From contig NZ_CP019434.1 in NCBI RefSeq assembly GCF_001975725.1, positions 558,001 to 622,000 on the forward strand: a stretch of DNA of 64,000 bases, read 5' to 3'. Below are positions 29,613 to 40,038 of this stretch, one piece after another. The notes under the pieces are model-generated. The model searched no databases. It was not told the DNA's origin and saw nothing but the letters and a program-made list of their open reading frames with translations. This DNA comes from Acidihalobacter ferrooxydans. GTDB taxonomy: Bacteria; Pseudomonadota; Gammaproteobacteria; DSM-5130; Acidihalobacteraceae. The position numbers and the translations under genes are program-made. Each line of letters opens with the position of its first letter. Within the stretch, counting starts at the first letter, position 1.

Positions 29613-30433
29613 GCGAGCATATGGCGATGAAGCAGCAGCGGGCGCGGGCGCCACGCAAGCGCCCGCGCGGGCAGGAACCGCAGGTGACCGGTACAGGGCG
29701 CTTGCGGTCGTGGTTGACCGGCGCGAGCGTGCTGGTGCTGGTGATTGCGCTGCTGGTCGGTGTGCAGGATGTATGGCGGTGGTTGCGGGCGCCAACCACG
29801 TTGCCGATTCGCACGGTCAGCGTGAACGGAGAGCTCGCGCATCTGACCCCGAAGCAGGTGCGGCAGGTGGTCGATACGCATCTCGATGGCGGTTTTTTCG
29901 GCGTCAATCTGCACGCGATCGCCGCAGCCCTGGATGCCTTGCCCTGGGTGGCGCGCGCGGATGTGCGTCGGGTGTGGCCGGATCGTCTGGTCATCCGCAT
30001 CAAGGAGCAGCATCCGGTCGCGCGCTGGAATGCCCACGCGTTGTTGAATTCGCACGGAACACTGTTCCGGCCGCCACAGTATACGTTCCCGCAGCATTTG
30101 CCCAATCTGATCGGCCCGCAGGGCAAGGAGCATGAACTGATGTCGCGCTATGTCGCTGTAAAAAACCTGTTTCAGCAGATCGGTTTGCGCGTGGTCGCGC
30201 TCGACGAGAATGCGCGACGCGCGTTTCGGCTGCGCTTGAGCAATGGGATCGAGGTGATCATCGGACGCGATTGGGACCTGCGCCGCATGGCTCGCATGGT
30301 GGCGGTCTATCGCCGCGTGCTGGCCAGCAAGGCAGCAGACATCAAGCGCATCGATCTGCGCTATCCGAACGGTTTCGCCGTGGCCTGGAAGGCATCCGCC
30401 GGCCAGGCTCCGGCCGCAGCAGGGAGTCACTGA
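29609..30433 (+). CDS. ftsQ: Cell division protein FtsQ
   Basis: FtsQ is a bitopic membrane protein that recruits FtsL and FtsB to the septum. It has 274 residues: a basic cytoplasmic tail rich in Arg and Lys, one membrane segment (about 35-53, ASVLVLVIALLVGV) and a periplasmic POTRA domain (IRTVSVNGELAHLTPKQVRQ). The FtsQ-type beta domain ends KRIDLRYPNGFAVAW, the family signature. The start follows the ATGA overlap with ddl. Confidence 0.95.
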   Translation: MSEHMAMKQQRARAPRKRPRGQEPQVTGTGRLRSWLTGASVLVLVIALLVGVQDVWRWLRAPTTLPIRTVSVNGELAHLTPKQVRQVVDTHLDGGFFGVNLHAIAAALDALPWVARADVRRVWPDRLVIRIKEQHPVARWNAHALLNSHGTLFRPPQYTFPQHLPNLIGPQGKEHELMSRYVAVKNLFQQIGLRVVALDENARRAFRLRLSNGIEVIIGRDWDLRRMARMVAVYRRVLASKAADIKRIDLRYPNGFAVAWKASAGQAPAAAGSH

Positions 30434-30435
30434 TT

Positions 30436-31677
30436 ATGTCCAAACGAGCGGACAGGGGAATGATCGTCGGGTTGGACATCGGCACGTCCAAGATCGTCGC
30501 CATCGTCGGCGAGTTGAGCGCCGAAGGCCGGGTCGACGTGGTGGGCATCGGTTCGCACCCGTCGCGCGGCCTGAAAAAGGGCGTGGTGGTCAACATCGAG
30601 TCGACGGTGCAATCGATGCAGCGCGCGGTCGAGGAGGCGGAGCTGATGGCCGGGGTGCAGATTCATTCGGTATACGCCGGCATCGCCGGAAGCCACGTTC
30701 GCAGCCTCAATTCGCATGGCATCGTGGCAATCAAGGACAGGGAAGTGCGGGCCAGCGATGTTGAGCGGGTGATGGATGCCGCGCGCGCAGTGGCGATTCC
30801 GGCCGACCAGCAGATTCTGCATGTGCTGGCCCAGGAATTCATTATCGATAACCAGGAAGGTATCCGCGAACCGATCGGCATGTCGGGCGTGCGGCTGGAG
30901 GCAAAGGTACATCTGGTGACAGGCGCGGTCAGCGCCGCGCAGAACATCATCAAGTGTGTGCGCCGCTGCGGGCTGGAGGTCGAGGACATCATCCTCGAAC
31001 AGCTGGCATCGAGCCATTCGGTGCTGACCGAAGACGAAAAGGAACTCGGCGTCTGTCTGGTCGATATCGGCGGCGGCACCACGGATATCGCGGTGTTCAC
31101 GGGCGGCGCGATCCGGCATACGGCGGTGATACCGATCGCCGGGGATCAGGTGACCAACGATATCGCGGTTGCGCTGCGCACACCCACGCAGCACGCCGAA
31201 GACATCAAGATCAAATACGCCTGCGCGTTGCGGCAGTTGGCCAATCCCGATGAAAGCATCGAGGTGCCGAGCGTGGGCGAACGGCCTTCGCGCCGTCTGT
31301 CGCGGCAGACATTGGCTGAGGTGGTCGAGCCGCGGTACGAGGAACTGCTGAGCCTGGTGCAGGCCGAACTGCGCCGCAGCGGTCATGAGGATCTGGTGGC
31401 GGCCGGCATCGTGCTGACCGGCGGCTCATCCAAGATGGAAGGCGTCGTGGACCTGGCGGAGGAGGTTTTTCACATGCCCGTACGCCTTGGTTTGCCACAA
31501 AACATCGGTGGTCTGGTGGATGTGGTGCGTAACCCGATTCACGCCACCGGCGTGGGTTTGCTGCTGTATGGAAACGAGCATCGTGAACAGGGCGGGGCGG
31601 AGAAACTTAAAACAGGCAGGCTTGGAGAGCCGAACTTGCTGCAACGGATGAAGAGTTGGTTTCAAGGGAATTTTTGA
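30436..31677 (+). CDS. ftsA: Cell division protein FtsA
   Basis: FtsA is an actin-like ATPase that tethers FtsZ filaments to the membrane. The 413 residues show VGLDIGTSKIVAIVGE at the N-terminus, the 1C domain, LVDIGGGTTDIAVF, VLTGGSSKMEGV and a C-terminal amphipathic helix (LLQRMKSWFQGNF) for membrane binding. It begins two bases after the ftsQ stop. Confidence 0.98.
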   Translation: MSKRADRGMIVGLDIGTSKIVAIVGELSAEGRVDVVGIGSHPSRGLKKGVVVNIESTVQSMQRAVEEAELMAGVQIHSVYAGIAGSHVRSLNSHGIVAIKDREVRASDVERVMDAARAVAIPADQQILHVLAQEFIIDNQEGIREPIGMSGVRLEAKVHLVTGAVSAAQNIIKCVRRCGLEVEDIILEQLASSHSVLTEDEKELGVCLVDIGGGTTDIAVFTGGAIRHTAVIPIAGDQVTNDIAVALRTPTQHAEDIKIKYACALRQLANPDESIEVPSVGERPSRRLSRQTLAEVVEPRYEELLSLVQAELRRSGHEDLVAAGIVLTGGSSKMEGVVDLAEEVFHMPVRLGLPQNIGGLVDVVRNPIHATGVGLLLYGNEHREQGGAEKLKTGRLGEPNLLQRMKSWFQGNF

Positions 31678-31734
31678 GTGTTTGGATTGCAACGCGCGTA
31701 CGCGAGTCATTGAACGGGTAATTAGGAGGTCATC

Positions 31735-32883
31735 ATGTTTGAACTGGTCGATTCGTTTTCACAGAATGCTGTGATCAAGGTCGTAGGGGTTGGCGGCGGC
31801 GGCGGCAATGCCGTGCAGCACATGGTCAACGCGAATATCGAAGGTGTGGATTTCATTTGCGCCAACACCGACGCGCAGGCGCTGAAAAACAGCCCTGCCA
31901 AGACGGTGTTGCAGCTCGGCACCAATATCACCAAAGGTCTGGGGGCCGGGGCGAATCCTGATCTGGGACGTCAGGCTGCCATGGAGGATCGTGAGCGCAT
32001 CAGCGAAGTGATCGAGGGCGCCGACATGCTCTTCATCACGGCGGGAATGGGCGGCGGTACCGGCACCGGCGGTGCGCCGGTGGTGGCGCAGATCGCCCGT
32101 GAAATGGGTATTCTGACCGTTGCGGTCATCACCAAGCCGTTTCCCTTCGAGGGCAAGCGACGCATGGAGGCGGCCAGGCAGGGTATCGATGAACTCGGCA
32201 AATATGTCGATTCGCTGATTACCATCCCGAACGAAAAACTGCTGACGGCGCTGGGCAAGGGTGTCACCCTGCTCGATGCGTTCAAGGCGGCCAACGACGT
32301 ACTGTACGGCGCGGTACAGGGCATCGCCGAATTAATCACCCGACCGGGGCTGATCAACGTCGACTTCGCGGACGTGCGCACCGTGATGTCGGAGATGGGC
32401 ATGGCCATGATGGGCACTGGCTGCGGCACCGGCGAAGATCGCGCACGCACGGCTGCGCAGGCGGCGGTTTCCAGCCCGCTGCTGGAGGATGTGAATATTG
32501 CCGGCGCCAAGGGTATTCTCGTCAATGTCACGGCAGGCCTGGATTTTTCGATGGACGAATTCGAGGCGGTGGGTTCCGAGATCGAAGGACTGGCGCAGAA
32601 CGATGCCAATGTCGTCATCGGCACGGTCATCGACCCGGACATGCAGGACGAGATCAGGGTGACTCTGGTGGCCACGGGGCTGGGGCAAAAGGTCAAGGTC
32701 GCCGCGGTTCCGCCATCGCCGTTCGTTGAACGCAAGCGTGACGGAGAGGTCGATTACGACAAGTTGATGGAGCCAACGGTGAACCGGCGCTCACCGCAGC
32801 GCCGCGATGGGGCGGCAGCGGTCGATTATGCCAATTCGAACTATTTCGACATCCCGGCATTTTTGCGCAAACAGGCCGATTGA
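31735..32883 (+). CDS. ftsZ: Cell division GTPase FtsZ
   Basis: FtsZ is the tubulin-like GTPase that forms the Z ring. The 382 residues contain the signature GGGTGTG at 106-112, the T7-loop region NVDFADVRTVMSEMG and a short linker. The conserved tail FDIPAFLRKQAD binds FtsA, ZipA and ZapD. A strong ribosome site TAGGAGGT lies just before the ATG. The 57-bp gap after ftsA may hold a separate promoter. Confidence 0.99.
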   Translation: MFELVDSFSQNAVIKVVGVGGGGGNAVQHMVNANIEGVDFICANTDAQALKNSPAKTVLQLGTNITKGLGAGANPDLGRQAAMEDRERISEVIEGADMLFITAGMGGGTGTGGAPVVAQIAREMGILTVAVITKPFPFEGKRRMEAARQGIDELGKYVDSLITIPNEKLLTALGKGVTLLDAFKAANDVLYGAVQGIAELITRPGLINVDFADVRTVMSEMGMAMMGTGCGTGEDRARTAAQAAVSSPLLEDVNIAGAKGILVNVTAGLDFSMDEFEAVGSEIEGLAQNDANVVIGTVIDPDMQDEIRVTLVATGLGQKVKVAAVPPSPFVERKRDGEVDYDKLMEPTVNRRSPQRRDGAAAVDYANSNYFDIPAFLRKQAD

Positions 32884-32906
32884 TTGGTGCATTGAGGTGC
32901 GTTATG

Positions 32907-32937
32907 GGCCGCCGCGCACAAATAAGGTGCGGCGGCC
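32907..32937 (+). terminator. Strong hairpin after ftsZ
   Basis: GGCCGCCGCGCAC and GTGCGGCGGCC form an 11-bp GC stem with one bulge and a 7-base loop, 24 bases after the ftsZ stop. No U tract follows. It probably stops or attenuates the dcw transcript before lpxC. Confidence 0.55.
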
Positions 32938-33123
32938 ACGGCACTGCGCTAGAATTCGCGCACAATTTCTGCCGGCTCGGTGGATTTGTTGCGCACTATC
33001 ATGGCACGGCAATTGCTTCGTTTTAATTGCTTGGTTTCACTGCGGACATTCGCCGCAGGGCAAGCAGGCAGGCGGTCGTTCCGGTGGATGTGAACGACGG
33101 GTCGGCACATGAGGTGATAAAAA

Positions 33124-34038
33124 TTGATTAGACAGCGAACACTCAAAAACGTCATCCGGGCGACGGGCGTCGGGCTTCACACCGGCGACAAGGTGATGTT
33201 GACCTTGCGTCCGGCGCCCGTCGACACGGGCGTGGTTTTCCGGCGCACCGATCTCGAGCCGACGGTTGAAATCAAGGCAACACCGTTGAACGTCAGCGAC
33301 ACCCGCTTGTCGACGACGTTGATGCATGACGGGGCCAGCGTGTCCACGGTCGAGCATCTCCTGTCGGCGGTGGCCGGGCTTGGCATCGACAATCTGATTG
33401 TCGAGGTGAGTGCTCCCGAGGTGCCGATCATGGATGGCAGCGCAGGGCCGTTTGTGTTTTTGTTGCAGTCTGCCGGCATTCAGGCGCAGAACGCACTCAA
33501 GCGCTTTATCCGTATCAGGCGGGAAATCGGCGTCGAAGACGGCGATAAGTGGGCCCGCTTTGAGCCGTTCGATGGGTTCAAGGTCGCATTCGGCATCGAT
33601 TTCGATCATCCGGTGTTCAAGAATGGCGTGCAGTTCACCGAGTTGGACTTTTCCAGTACGTCGTTCGTCAAAGAGGTCAGCCGCGCGCGTACCTTTGGAT
33701 TCATGCGTGAGATCGAGGCCTTGCGTCAGCTCAATCTGGCACAGGGCGGAAGTCTCGACAATGCCATCGTGCTGGACGACTATCGGGTCCTGAACGAGGA
33801 CGGCCTGCGCTATGAAGACGAGTTCGTCAAGCATAAGGTTCTGGATGCGATCGGCGACCTGTACCTGCTGGGTCGCAGCCTGATCGGGTCGTTTACCGGA
33901 TACAAGTCAGGGCATGAGCTGAACAACAAGCTGCTCAGAGTATTGCTTGAGCAGCCGGATGCGTGGGAAGAAGTCAGCTTTGATGATATCAAGCAGGCGC
34001 CGATTTCATACGCGGAAGCTTTGCCGGCATTTGCATGA
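33124..34038 (+). CDS. lpxC: UDP-3-O-acyl-N-acetylglucosamine deacetylase LpxC
   Basis: LpxC is the zinc enzyme of the first committed step of lipid A synthesis. The 304 residues begin [20 protein letters not shown] and contain [15 protein letters not shown] with a zinc-ligand His. [16 protein letters not shown] supplies the other His and Asp ligands, and [12 protein letters not shown] is also present. The best start is a TTG at 33124, preceded by AGGTGATAAAA. A rare start codon would fit low expression of this tightly controlled enzyme. Confidence 0.96.
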   Translation: MIRQRTLKNVIRATGVGLHTGDKVMLTLRPAPVDTGVVFRRTDLEPTVEIKATPLNVSDTRLSTTLMHDGASVSTVEHLLSAVAGLGIDNLIVEVSAPEVPIMDGSAGPFVFLLQSAGIQAQNALKRFIRIRREIGVEDGDKWARFEPFDGFKVAFGIDFDHPVFKNGVQFTELDFSSTSFVKEVSRARTFGFMREIEALRQLNLAQGGSLDNAIVLDDYRVLNEDGLRYEDEFVKHKVLDAIGDLYLLGRSLIGSFTGYKSGHELNNKLLRVLLEQPDAWEEVSFDDIKQAPISYAEALPAFA

Positions 34039-34047
34039 GCTCATCGA

Positions 34048-34338
34048 TCAACGCTCGCTCGGGATCGGGTCGGGCGAGACCTTGATGCTGATGCGTACGG
34101 CGTTGATCCCCGCTTCGTTCCTGAGATGCGCCAGTATGCTCGCTTGCTCGAAGCGCAATGGCGTGACCCAGTTGCCGCTGTCCGTGATGACGATGATGTG
34201 CTCGCCGAGTGTGCCGCCGTACCAGGCATGTTGAGCCAGCCGTTCGGGCAGGCTGGCACGCAGTAATTGCGTGATGACATCGTACCGGGAGGCTTGCGCC
34301 AGCAGCTCCGTGGGTAAAAAACTATTTATCTTGCGCAT
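34048..34338 (-). CDS. DciA-like protein (DUF721)
   Basis: This 96-residue protein begins MRKINSFLPTELLAQASRYDV and has the KH-like DUF721 core, with the segment IVITDSGNWVTPLRFEQASIL followed by an I-x-V-R-I pattern. DciA loads the replicative helicase DnaB in bacteria that lack DnaC. In Pseudomonas the DUF721 gene has the same place between lpxC and the M23 peptidase. It converges on lpxC, 9 bp apart. The assignment rests on synteny as much as sequence. Confidence 0.78.
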   Translation of the reverse strand: MRKINSFLPTELLAQASRYDVITQLLRASLPERLAQHAWYGGTLGEHIIVITDSGNWVTPLRFEQASILAHLRNEAGINAVRISIKVSPDPIPSER

Positions 34339-34483
34339 GGTTGTGACGTTCCGGTAACGACTTCGGTCGATGGGGATGCATGCTGATGCATGCGCTTGGC
34401 CCGTTGGCGGGCAGCCAATCACAGAGCGTAGCCGCAGGCTTTTTTGAGTGCCGCGCCGGAGGCGAACCGAGGTCGACAGACTG

Positions 34484-35410
34484 ATGAACATTATCGTATT
34501 AGGCCGCAATGGTCACCCGAGCCGGCAACTGGTGGTAGGGCGCTGGCATCACGTGATGATCGCGATCGCCGCGCTGATCGCCTTGGGAGGCGGTGCGGCT
34601 TATGGGGGTTATGCTCTCGGGCTGCATACGGGCGTGGCGCGCCTGGTTTCGAATTGGGAGCAGGAAATTCAGCAATCCCAACGTGAAGTCCGGCTAACGC
34701 GGCAGACCGCCGATGCGCGCATCGGCGCGCTCACCCAGCGTTTGGTCTTGTTGCAGGCGGATATGATGCGGGTCAACGCCTTGGGCAGCAAATTAGTCAA
34801 AATGGCCAAGCTCGATCCCAAGGAATTTGATTTCAATCGCGTGCCGGGCGTGGGCGGACCGCAGGAACCCGTGATCGGTTTCGCAAATAGCGAGCCGCAG
34901 TTGCAGTCCCGGATCGAAGCCTTGAGTAAACAGCTCAGTGAGCGGTCGTCTCAGCTCAAGGTGTTAAGTCAGGTGTTGGCAAGCCGGCATCTGCTTGCGG
35001 AGACCACGCCAGCCGGTTGGCCTATAACCAAGGGCTGGGTTTCGTCTTATTATGGACCTCGTACCGATCCGTTTACCGGCCGACCGTCATTCCATCCTGG
35101 GATCGATTTCGCAGGCCCATTAGGTGAAAATGTGCATGCCGTTGCGGGCGGTGTCGTGACATATGCAGGCAAGGATGGCGGCTACGGGAACATGATTCAG
35201 ATCGATCATGGTGATGGTTATTCGACCCGCTATGGTCATGCAGAGAAACTTGATGTGAAGGTCGGCCAAGTGGTCAAACGCGGCCAGGTGATTGCGCAAT
35301 TGGGATCGACCGGGCGTTCGACCGGTCCGCATGTTCATCTTGAGGTTCGCTATCATGGAAAATCCGTCAATCCTTTGAAGTATATAAAGAAAAAACCGGC
35401 TCAATCGTAA
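34484..35410 (+). CDS. M23 family metallopeptidase (LytM-domain, membrane-anchored)
   Basis: This protein of 308 residues has a cytoplasmic N-terminal tail, one membrane segment (about 26-45, IAIAALIALGGGAAYGGYAL) and a coiled coil (about 60-170). The C-terminal LytM domain has zinc-site motifs HPGIDFAGP (near 204) and HVHLEVRY (near 284). The catalytic residues appear intact, so it is a likely periplasmic peptidoglycan endopeptidase. Genes of this kind sit between lpxC and secA in many gammaproteobacteria. The start at 34484 keeps the membrane anchor. Confidence 0.9.
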   Translation: MNIIVLGRNGHPSRQLVVGRWHHVMIAIAALIALGGGAAYGGYALGLHTGVARLVSNWEQEIQQSQREVRLTRQTADARIGALTQRLVLLQADMMRVNALGSKLVKMAKLDPKEFDFNRVPGVGGPQEPVIGFANSEPQLQSRIEALSKQLSERSSQLKVLSQVLASRHLLAETTPAGWPITKGWVSSYYGPRTDPFTGRPSFHPGIDFAGPLGENVHAVAGGVVTYAGKDGGYGNMIQIDHGDGYSTRYGHAEKLDVKVGQVVKRGQVIAQLGSTGRSTGPHVHLEVRYHGKSVNPLKYIKKKPAQS

Positions 35411-35667
35411 TGCTGGCGGGTTTATTCCTGTGCATCATCGTTGCCTGAGGCGTACGGGAGAACCACCGGGAGTCTGGCGAATTTGTTCGTTGTAACGAGG
35501 CGCCTCAATACCTGATGATTCATTCGCTGCGGCGTTTTCCCTCGCTTTGACCGGCTCGGATGCAGATCGCATGTCGCGGCAATAGGGAGCGCTGGCTGTG
35601 TGTGGCGCATGTTTGCCTTGGCCACAGAGGACCGCCGGGGTAACGAAATACCTCTAATAGTTAATGG
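35411..35667. other. Intergenic region, no convincing gene
   Basis: A minus-strand frame of 84 codons (35422-35676) is open here. It has no recognisable motif, no clear ribosome site and runs into repeat A3, so I do not call it. A perfect 10-bp palindrome GAGGCGCCTC lies at 35497-35506. Confidence 0.4.
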
Positions 35668-35816
35668 ATATTTCACAAGGTTGTACCGATCTTGCGGGTG
35701 TCATGATTTCGCAAGGGTCTTTCCTCGGTCGGCCGTAGTCCCCGATACGCCATTCTTTCGCGGGGCCTTGTGAAACTCATAGCCTGCTGTCATCAGCACA
35801 AATTTGTGAAACATAT
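35668..35816. repeat. Family A interspersed repeat, diverged copy A3
   Basis: This copy is in the same orientation as A1. It keeps GCAAGGG, TTTCCTC, GGTCGGCCGTAGTC, CGATACGCC and CCTTGTGAAAC, and ends TTTGTGAAACAT. The terminal CCCGAAT is degraded. It ends 92 bp upstream of secA, so the secA promoter must lie in or next to it. Confidence 0.7.
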
Positions 35817-35908
35817 GTGCGAAGCGCGGTGAGTCGCGGTATGCCAGCCCCAATTCTGTTAACATCCCGGCTTTGTTTTCACTCACAAACGCAGCGGAAT
35901 CGGTACGC

Positions 35909-38638
35909 ATGCTTGGCAAGGTTCTGACCAAGGTTTTCGGGAGTCGCAACGAGCGGCAGATCAAACGCTACAGTCGTCTGGTCAACCGCATCAATGCGTT
36001 TGAGGAAGAATTCCAGCGGCTGGATGAAGCGGCCTTGAAAGGTAAAACGGCGGAGTTCAAGGAGCGTTTCGCCGGCGGCGAAAAGCTTGACGATCTGTTG
36101 CCGGAAGCCTTCGCTACGGTGCGCGAAGCGGGCCGGCGCGTCATGGGTATGCGCCACTATGATGTGCAGCTGATTGGCGGCATGGTGCTGCATGAAGGCA
36201 AGATCGCCGAGATGAAAACCGGCGAAGGTAAAACGCTGGTGGCGACTCTACCGGTCTATCTGAATGCCCTGACCGGTCGTGGCGTGCACGTGGTCACCGT
36301 GAACGATTACCTGGCCAAGCGCGACGCCGAGTGGATGAGCCAGTTGTACGGCTACCTCGGTTTGAGCACGGGCATTATCGTCAGCGGTCTGGATCCCGCC
36401 GAGCGACGCGCAGCCTATGCCGCGGATATCACCTATGGGACCAACAACGAATTCGGCTTCGATTATCTGCGCGACAATATGGCGTTCAGCGTAGAAGAGC
36501 AGGTGCAGCGAGGGCTGCATTATGCCGTCGTGGATGAAGTCGACTCGATTCTGATCGACGAGGCGCGCACGCCGCTGATCATTTCCGGGCCGACCAATGA
36601 AAATTCCGAGTTGTACCAGAAGATCGATGTGCTGATTCCTAAGCTCACGGCGCAAGCCGACGAAGAGGCGCCGGGCGATTATCTGGTCGATGAAAAGAAC
36701 AAGCAGGTGTTGCTGTCCGAGGAGGGTCATCTGCATGTGGAGGAGTTGCTGGAACAGGCCGGACTGCTGAGTGAGGGTTCGTCACTGTATGACGTTTCAA
36801 ACATCGGCCTGATGCATCATCTGAATGCGGCGCTGCGTGCGCATGCGCTGTTTCAGCGCAATGTCGACTATATTGTGCGCGATGGTGAAATCATCATCGT
36901 CGACGAGTTCACCGGGCGCACCATGCCGGGGCGGCGCTGGTCGGATGGCCTGCATCAGGCTGTCGAGGCCAAGGAAAAGGTGCCGATCCAGAACGAAAAT
37001 CAGACGCTGGCCTCGATCACGTTTCAGAATTACTTCCGGCTGTACGAGCGGCTGTCGGGCATGACCGGCACGGCAGATACCGAAGCCTACGAGTTTCAGC
37101 AGATTTACGGCCTTGAGGTGATGGTCATTCCGACCAATCGGCCAATGGCGCGTGATGATCAGCAGGACGTTATCTATATCTCGGCACAAGAAAAATTCGA
37201 TGCGATCATCGAGGATATACAGCGATGCGTGGAGGCAAAGCGCCCGGTGCTGGTCGGGACGGCGTCTATTGATACTTCGGAGTTGTTGTCCGGCAAGCTG
37301 AAGAAATTGGGTGTCGCACATGAGGTGCTCAACGCGAAGCAGCACGAGCGCGAAGCGCATATCGTTGCCGAGGCCGGCAAGCCTGGCGCGGTGACCATCG
37401 CGACCAATATGGCCGGTCGTGGTACCGATATCGTGCTCGGCGGCAGCTTGCAGGCCGAGCTGGCCAAGCTGGGCGAGGATGCGGACGAGGCTACCAAGGC
37501 CAAAGTGCGCGAGCAGTGGCAGCAGTGTCACGATGCGGTCGTAGCATCCGGCGGACTGCATATCATCGGTTCCGAACGGCATGAGTCGCGCCGCATCGAT
37601 AACCAGTTGCGTGGCCGCGCGGGGCGTCAGGGCGACCCGGGTTCGACCCGTTTCTATCTGTCGCTCGAAGATAATCTGATGCGGATTTTCGCCTCCGACC
37701 GCGTGAAGGGAATGATGCAGCGCCTAGGTATGGAGAAGGGCGAGGCGATCGAGAGTTCCTGGGTTACGCGGGCGATCGAAAATGCGCAGCGCAAGGTCGA
37801 AGGGCATAACTTCGATATGCGCAAGAACGTGCTCGAATACGACGATGTTGCCAATGACCAGCGTAAGGTCGTGTATGAGCAGCGTCATGAGCTGTTGACC
37901 TCGGAAGACGTGCAGGAAACCATCCAGAATATCCGCGAGGATGTGATCGATGCGGTGATCGATGGCTATGTCGAACCGGGAAGTCTCGATGAGCAATGGG
38001 ATATCGCCGGTTTGACGGAGGTGCTCGATCGTGACTACGGCATGTCGCTGCCGCTGCAGCAATGGCTGGACGAAGACGATTCCATGCATGAGGAGTCGCT
38101 GCGCCAGCGTATTCAGGAAGAAGCGCAAAAGGTCATGCAGAGCAAGGAGGCCGCGTTCGGTCCGGAACTGATGCGGCGGATCGAGAAGGATGCGATGCTC
38201 CAGGTGCTCGACAGCCAATGGAAAGAACATTTGGCCGCGATGGATTATTTACGCCACAGCATCGGTTTGCGTGGCTACGCGCAGAAGGACCCCAAGCAGG
38301 AATACAAGCGCGAAGCGTTCCAGATGTTCCAGTCGATGCTCGAAGCGCTCAAGCGTGAGGTGGTTGCGGCATTGATGCGCGTACAGGTGATTTCGCCGGA
38401 ATCACTGAATGAAATGGAGGCGTTGCAGCGTCAGGCGCAACAGATGCAGTTTTCTCACCCCGAAGCTGCCAGCGCCTTTGCCGAGGCCGATGGCGACCCG
38501 TTGGGTGATCCGGGTGAAGAAGCTCAGGCGGAAACGATGCAGCCATATCGCCGCGATCAACCCAAGCTTGGGCGCAACGATCCCTGCTGGTGTGGTTCCG
38601 GGAAAAAATTTAAGCATTGTCATGGCAAGCTCAAATAA
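35909..38638 (+). CDS. secA: Preprotein translocase ATPase SecA
   Basis: SecA is the motor that drives unfolded preproteins through SecYEG. The 909 residues start [17 protein letters not shown]. They contain the Walker A motif TGEGKTL (about 103-109), [11 protein letters not shown], the preprotein cross-linking domain, helicase motif [10 protein letters not shown] and the C-terminal zinc finger Cys893-x-Cys895-x8-Cys904-His905. Length and order match E. coli SecA. An open frame upstream to 35873 lacks family match. No secM gene precedes it. Confidence 0.99.
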   Translation: MLGKVLTKVFGSRNERQIKRYSRLVNRINAFEEEFQRLDEAALKGKTAEFKERFAGGEKLDDLLPEAFATVREAGRRVMGMRHYDVQLIGGMVLHEGKIAEMKTGEGKTLVATLPVYLNALTGRGVHVVTVNDYLAKRDAEWMSQLYGYLGLSTGIIVSGLDPAERRAAYAADITYGTNNEFGFDYLRDNMAFSVEEQVQRGLHYAVVDEVDSILIDEARTPLIISGPTNENSELYQKIDVLIPKLTAQADEEAPGDYLVDEKNKQVLLSEEGHLHVEELLEQAGLLSEGSSLYDVSNIGLMHHLNAALRAHALFQRNVDYIVRDGEIIIVDEFTGRTMPGRRWSDGLHQAVEAKEKVPIQNENQTLASITFQNYFRLYERLSGMTGTADTEAYEFQQIYGLEVMVIPTNRPMARDDQQDVIYISAQEKFDAIIEDIQRCVEAKRPVLVGTASIDTSELLSGKLKKLGVAHEVLNAKQHEREAHIVAEAGKPGAVTIATNMAGRGTDIVLGGSLQAELAKLGEDADEATKAKVREQWQQCHDAVVASGGLHIIGSERHESRRIDNQLRGRAGRQGDPGSTRFYLSLEDNLMRIFASDRVKGMMQRLGMEKGEAIESSWVTRAIENAQRKVEGHNFDMRKNVLEYDDVANDQRKVVYEQRHELLTSEDVQETIQNIREDVIDAVIDGYVEPGSLDEQWDIAGLTEVLDRDYGMSLPLQQWLDEDDSMHEESLRQRIQEEAQKVMQSKEAAFGPELMRRIEKDAMLQVLDSQWKEHLAAMDYLRHSIGLRGYAQKDPKQEYKREAFQMFQSMLEALKREVVAALMRVQVISPESLNEMEALQRQAQQMQFSHPEAASAFAEADGDPLGDPGEEAQAETMQPYRRDQPKLGRNDPCWCGSGKKFKHCHGKLK

Positions 38639-38728
38639 CGGACTGTTGTGGTTGCCGTTAACATGGATCGGAACAATGCGCCGTTGCGCCGACAGTCACG
38701 GGTTTTGATCGATGGTTTTTCCGTGTGC

Positions 38729-38768
38729 TTGCCTGCGCGCTATCAGCACACATTAATGATTCATCCGG
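38729..38768. repeat. Possible family A end fragment (A6)
   Basis: GCCTGCGCGCTATCAGCACA, then CATTAATGATTCATCCGG, resembles the right end of A1 (CGGCGCGATACCGGCAC, then CATGAAACATTCGGG). It lies between secA and argJ. The match is short and decayed. Confidence 0.35.
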
Positions 38769-38819
38769 ATTAATGTCTGCCGGTTGTTCCTCCAAACGAT
38801 CACTTTTTGAGGTCGGTTT

Positions 38820-40037
38820 ATGGCCGTCGGTTTGAAGCCGCCTACAGAGTTGCTACCCATCAAAGGTATTCGGCTGGCCACGGCCGAGGCCGGTATCCGC
38901 CATCACGGTCGCCCGGATGTAACGCTGATCGAGATGGTGCATGGCACGCGGGCGGCTGCGGTATTTACCCGCAACGCTTTTTGTGCGGCACCGGTCATCG
39001 TGGCCCGCGAGCATCTTGCGGCATCAGCGCCGCGGTTTTTGCTGATCAACGCCGGCAATGCGAATGCCGGCATGGGTGAAAACGGCTTGCGCGATGCGCG
39101 TGCCAGTTGCCGCCTGCTCTCCGAACGTGCCGCCTGCATCCCGGAGGCGGTGTTGCCCTTCTCGACCGGAGTGATTGGCGAGCCCTTGCCCGTGCAGCGC
39201 TTTGGCCCGGCAATCGACAGGCTTTTGATCGATCTGCGGGGCGATGGGTGGCTAGACGCCGCACGCGCGATTATGACCACCGATACGGTGGCCAAAGGCG
39301 TCTCGCGCCAGTGCACGATTGACAACCGGACGGTGAGTATCACGGGTATCGCGAAAGGGTCCGGGATGATCCATCCGGACATGGCGACGATGCTCGCGTT
39401 CATCGGCACCGATGTGGATATGGCTGCGGGTTTGTTGCAGCGGGCCTTGCAGCAAGCGATAAAGGCCTCGTTCAATAGCATTACTGTCGACGGCGATACA
39501 TCGACCAACGATGCCTGCGTGCTCCTGGCGACCGGCAGCAGCGAGGTGCATGTGGACGATGTCGAGAGCGCGGCGTACCGCGCTTTCTATCAGGCCCTGA
39601 GCGAAGTGTGTCAGCAACTCGCACAAGCGATCATCCGCGACGGGGAAGGCGCGACCAAGTTCGTTACGCTGGATGTCGTCGAGGGGCGAGACGAGGCGGA
39701 AGTTCGGCAAATCGCATTTGCCGTCGCCCACTCGCCGTTGGTGAAAACGGCGCTGTTCGCCAGTGATCCCAATTGGGGGCGTATTCTGGCGGCGGTCGGC
39801 CGTGCCGGAGTCGATGATCTTGATGTCGGATGCGTCTGGCTGGAGATCAACGGGGTGCGCATTGTCAGTGCGGGCGGGCGTGATGCCGAATACACGGAAG
39901 CGCAAGGCGCGGCGGCCATGACTGAAGCGGAGATTGCCATTCGTATTGGTCTGGGGCGTGGCAGCGCCGAGACGCGCATCTGGACGACTGATCTCAGTCA
40001 CGAGTACGTGCGCATCAACGCCGAATACCGTAGCTGA
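38820..40037 (+). CDS. argJ: Bifunctional ornithine acetyltransferase / N-acetylglutamate synthase ArgJ
   Basis: ArgJ recycles the acetyl group from N-acetylornithine to glutamate in arginine synthesis. The 405 residues form a precursor that cuts itself before the nucleophile Thr in KGSGMIHPDMATMLAFI (A|T bond). Other family motifs are GIRLATAEAGIR, NAGNANAGMGE, FNSITVDGDTSTND and SDPNWGRILAAVGRAG. The next gene starts one base after its stop. This argJ-nudix pair behind secA is widespread in gammaproteobacteria. Confidence 0.98.
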   Translation: MAVGLKPPTELLPIKGIRLATAEAGIRHHGRPDVTLIEMVHGTRAAAVFTRNAFCAAPVIVAREHLAASAPRFLLINAGNANAGMGENGLRDARASCRLLSERAACIPEAVLPFSTGVIGEPLPVQRFGPAIDRLLIDLRGDGWLDAARAIMTTDTVAKGVSRQCTIDNRTVSITGIAKGSGMIHPDMATMLAFIGTDVDMAAGLLQRALQQAIKASFNSITVDGDTSTNDACVLLATGSSEVHVDDVESAAYRAFYQALSEVCQQLAQAIIRDGEGATKFVTLDVVEGRDEAEVRQIAFAVAHSPLVKTALFASDPNWGRILAAVGRAGVDDLDVGCVWLEINGVRIVSAGGRDAEYTEAQGAAAMTEAEIAIRIGLGRGSAETRIWTTDLSHEYVRINAEYRS

Positions 40038-40038
40038 C

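Noticed and set aside
35411-35908. A secM-like arrest peptide gene before secA
   Set aside because: No frame has a signal peptide followed by an arrest-like motif, and the region is largely a family A repeat.
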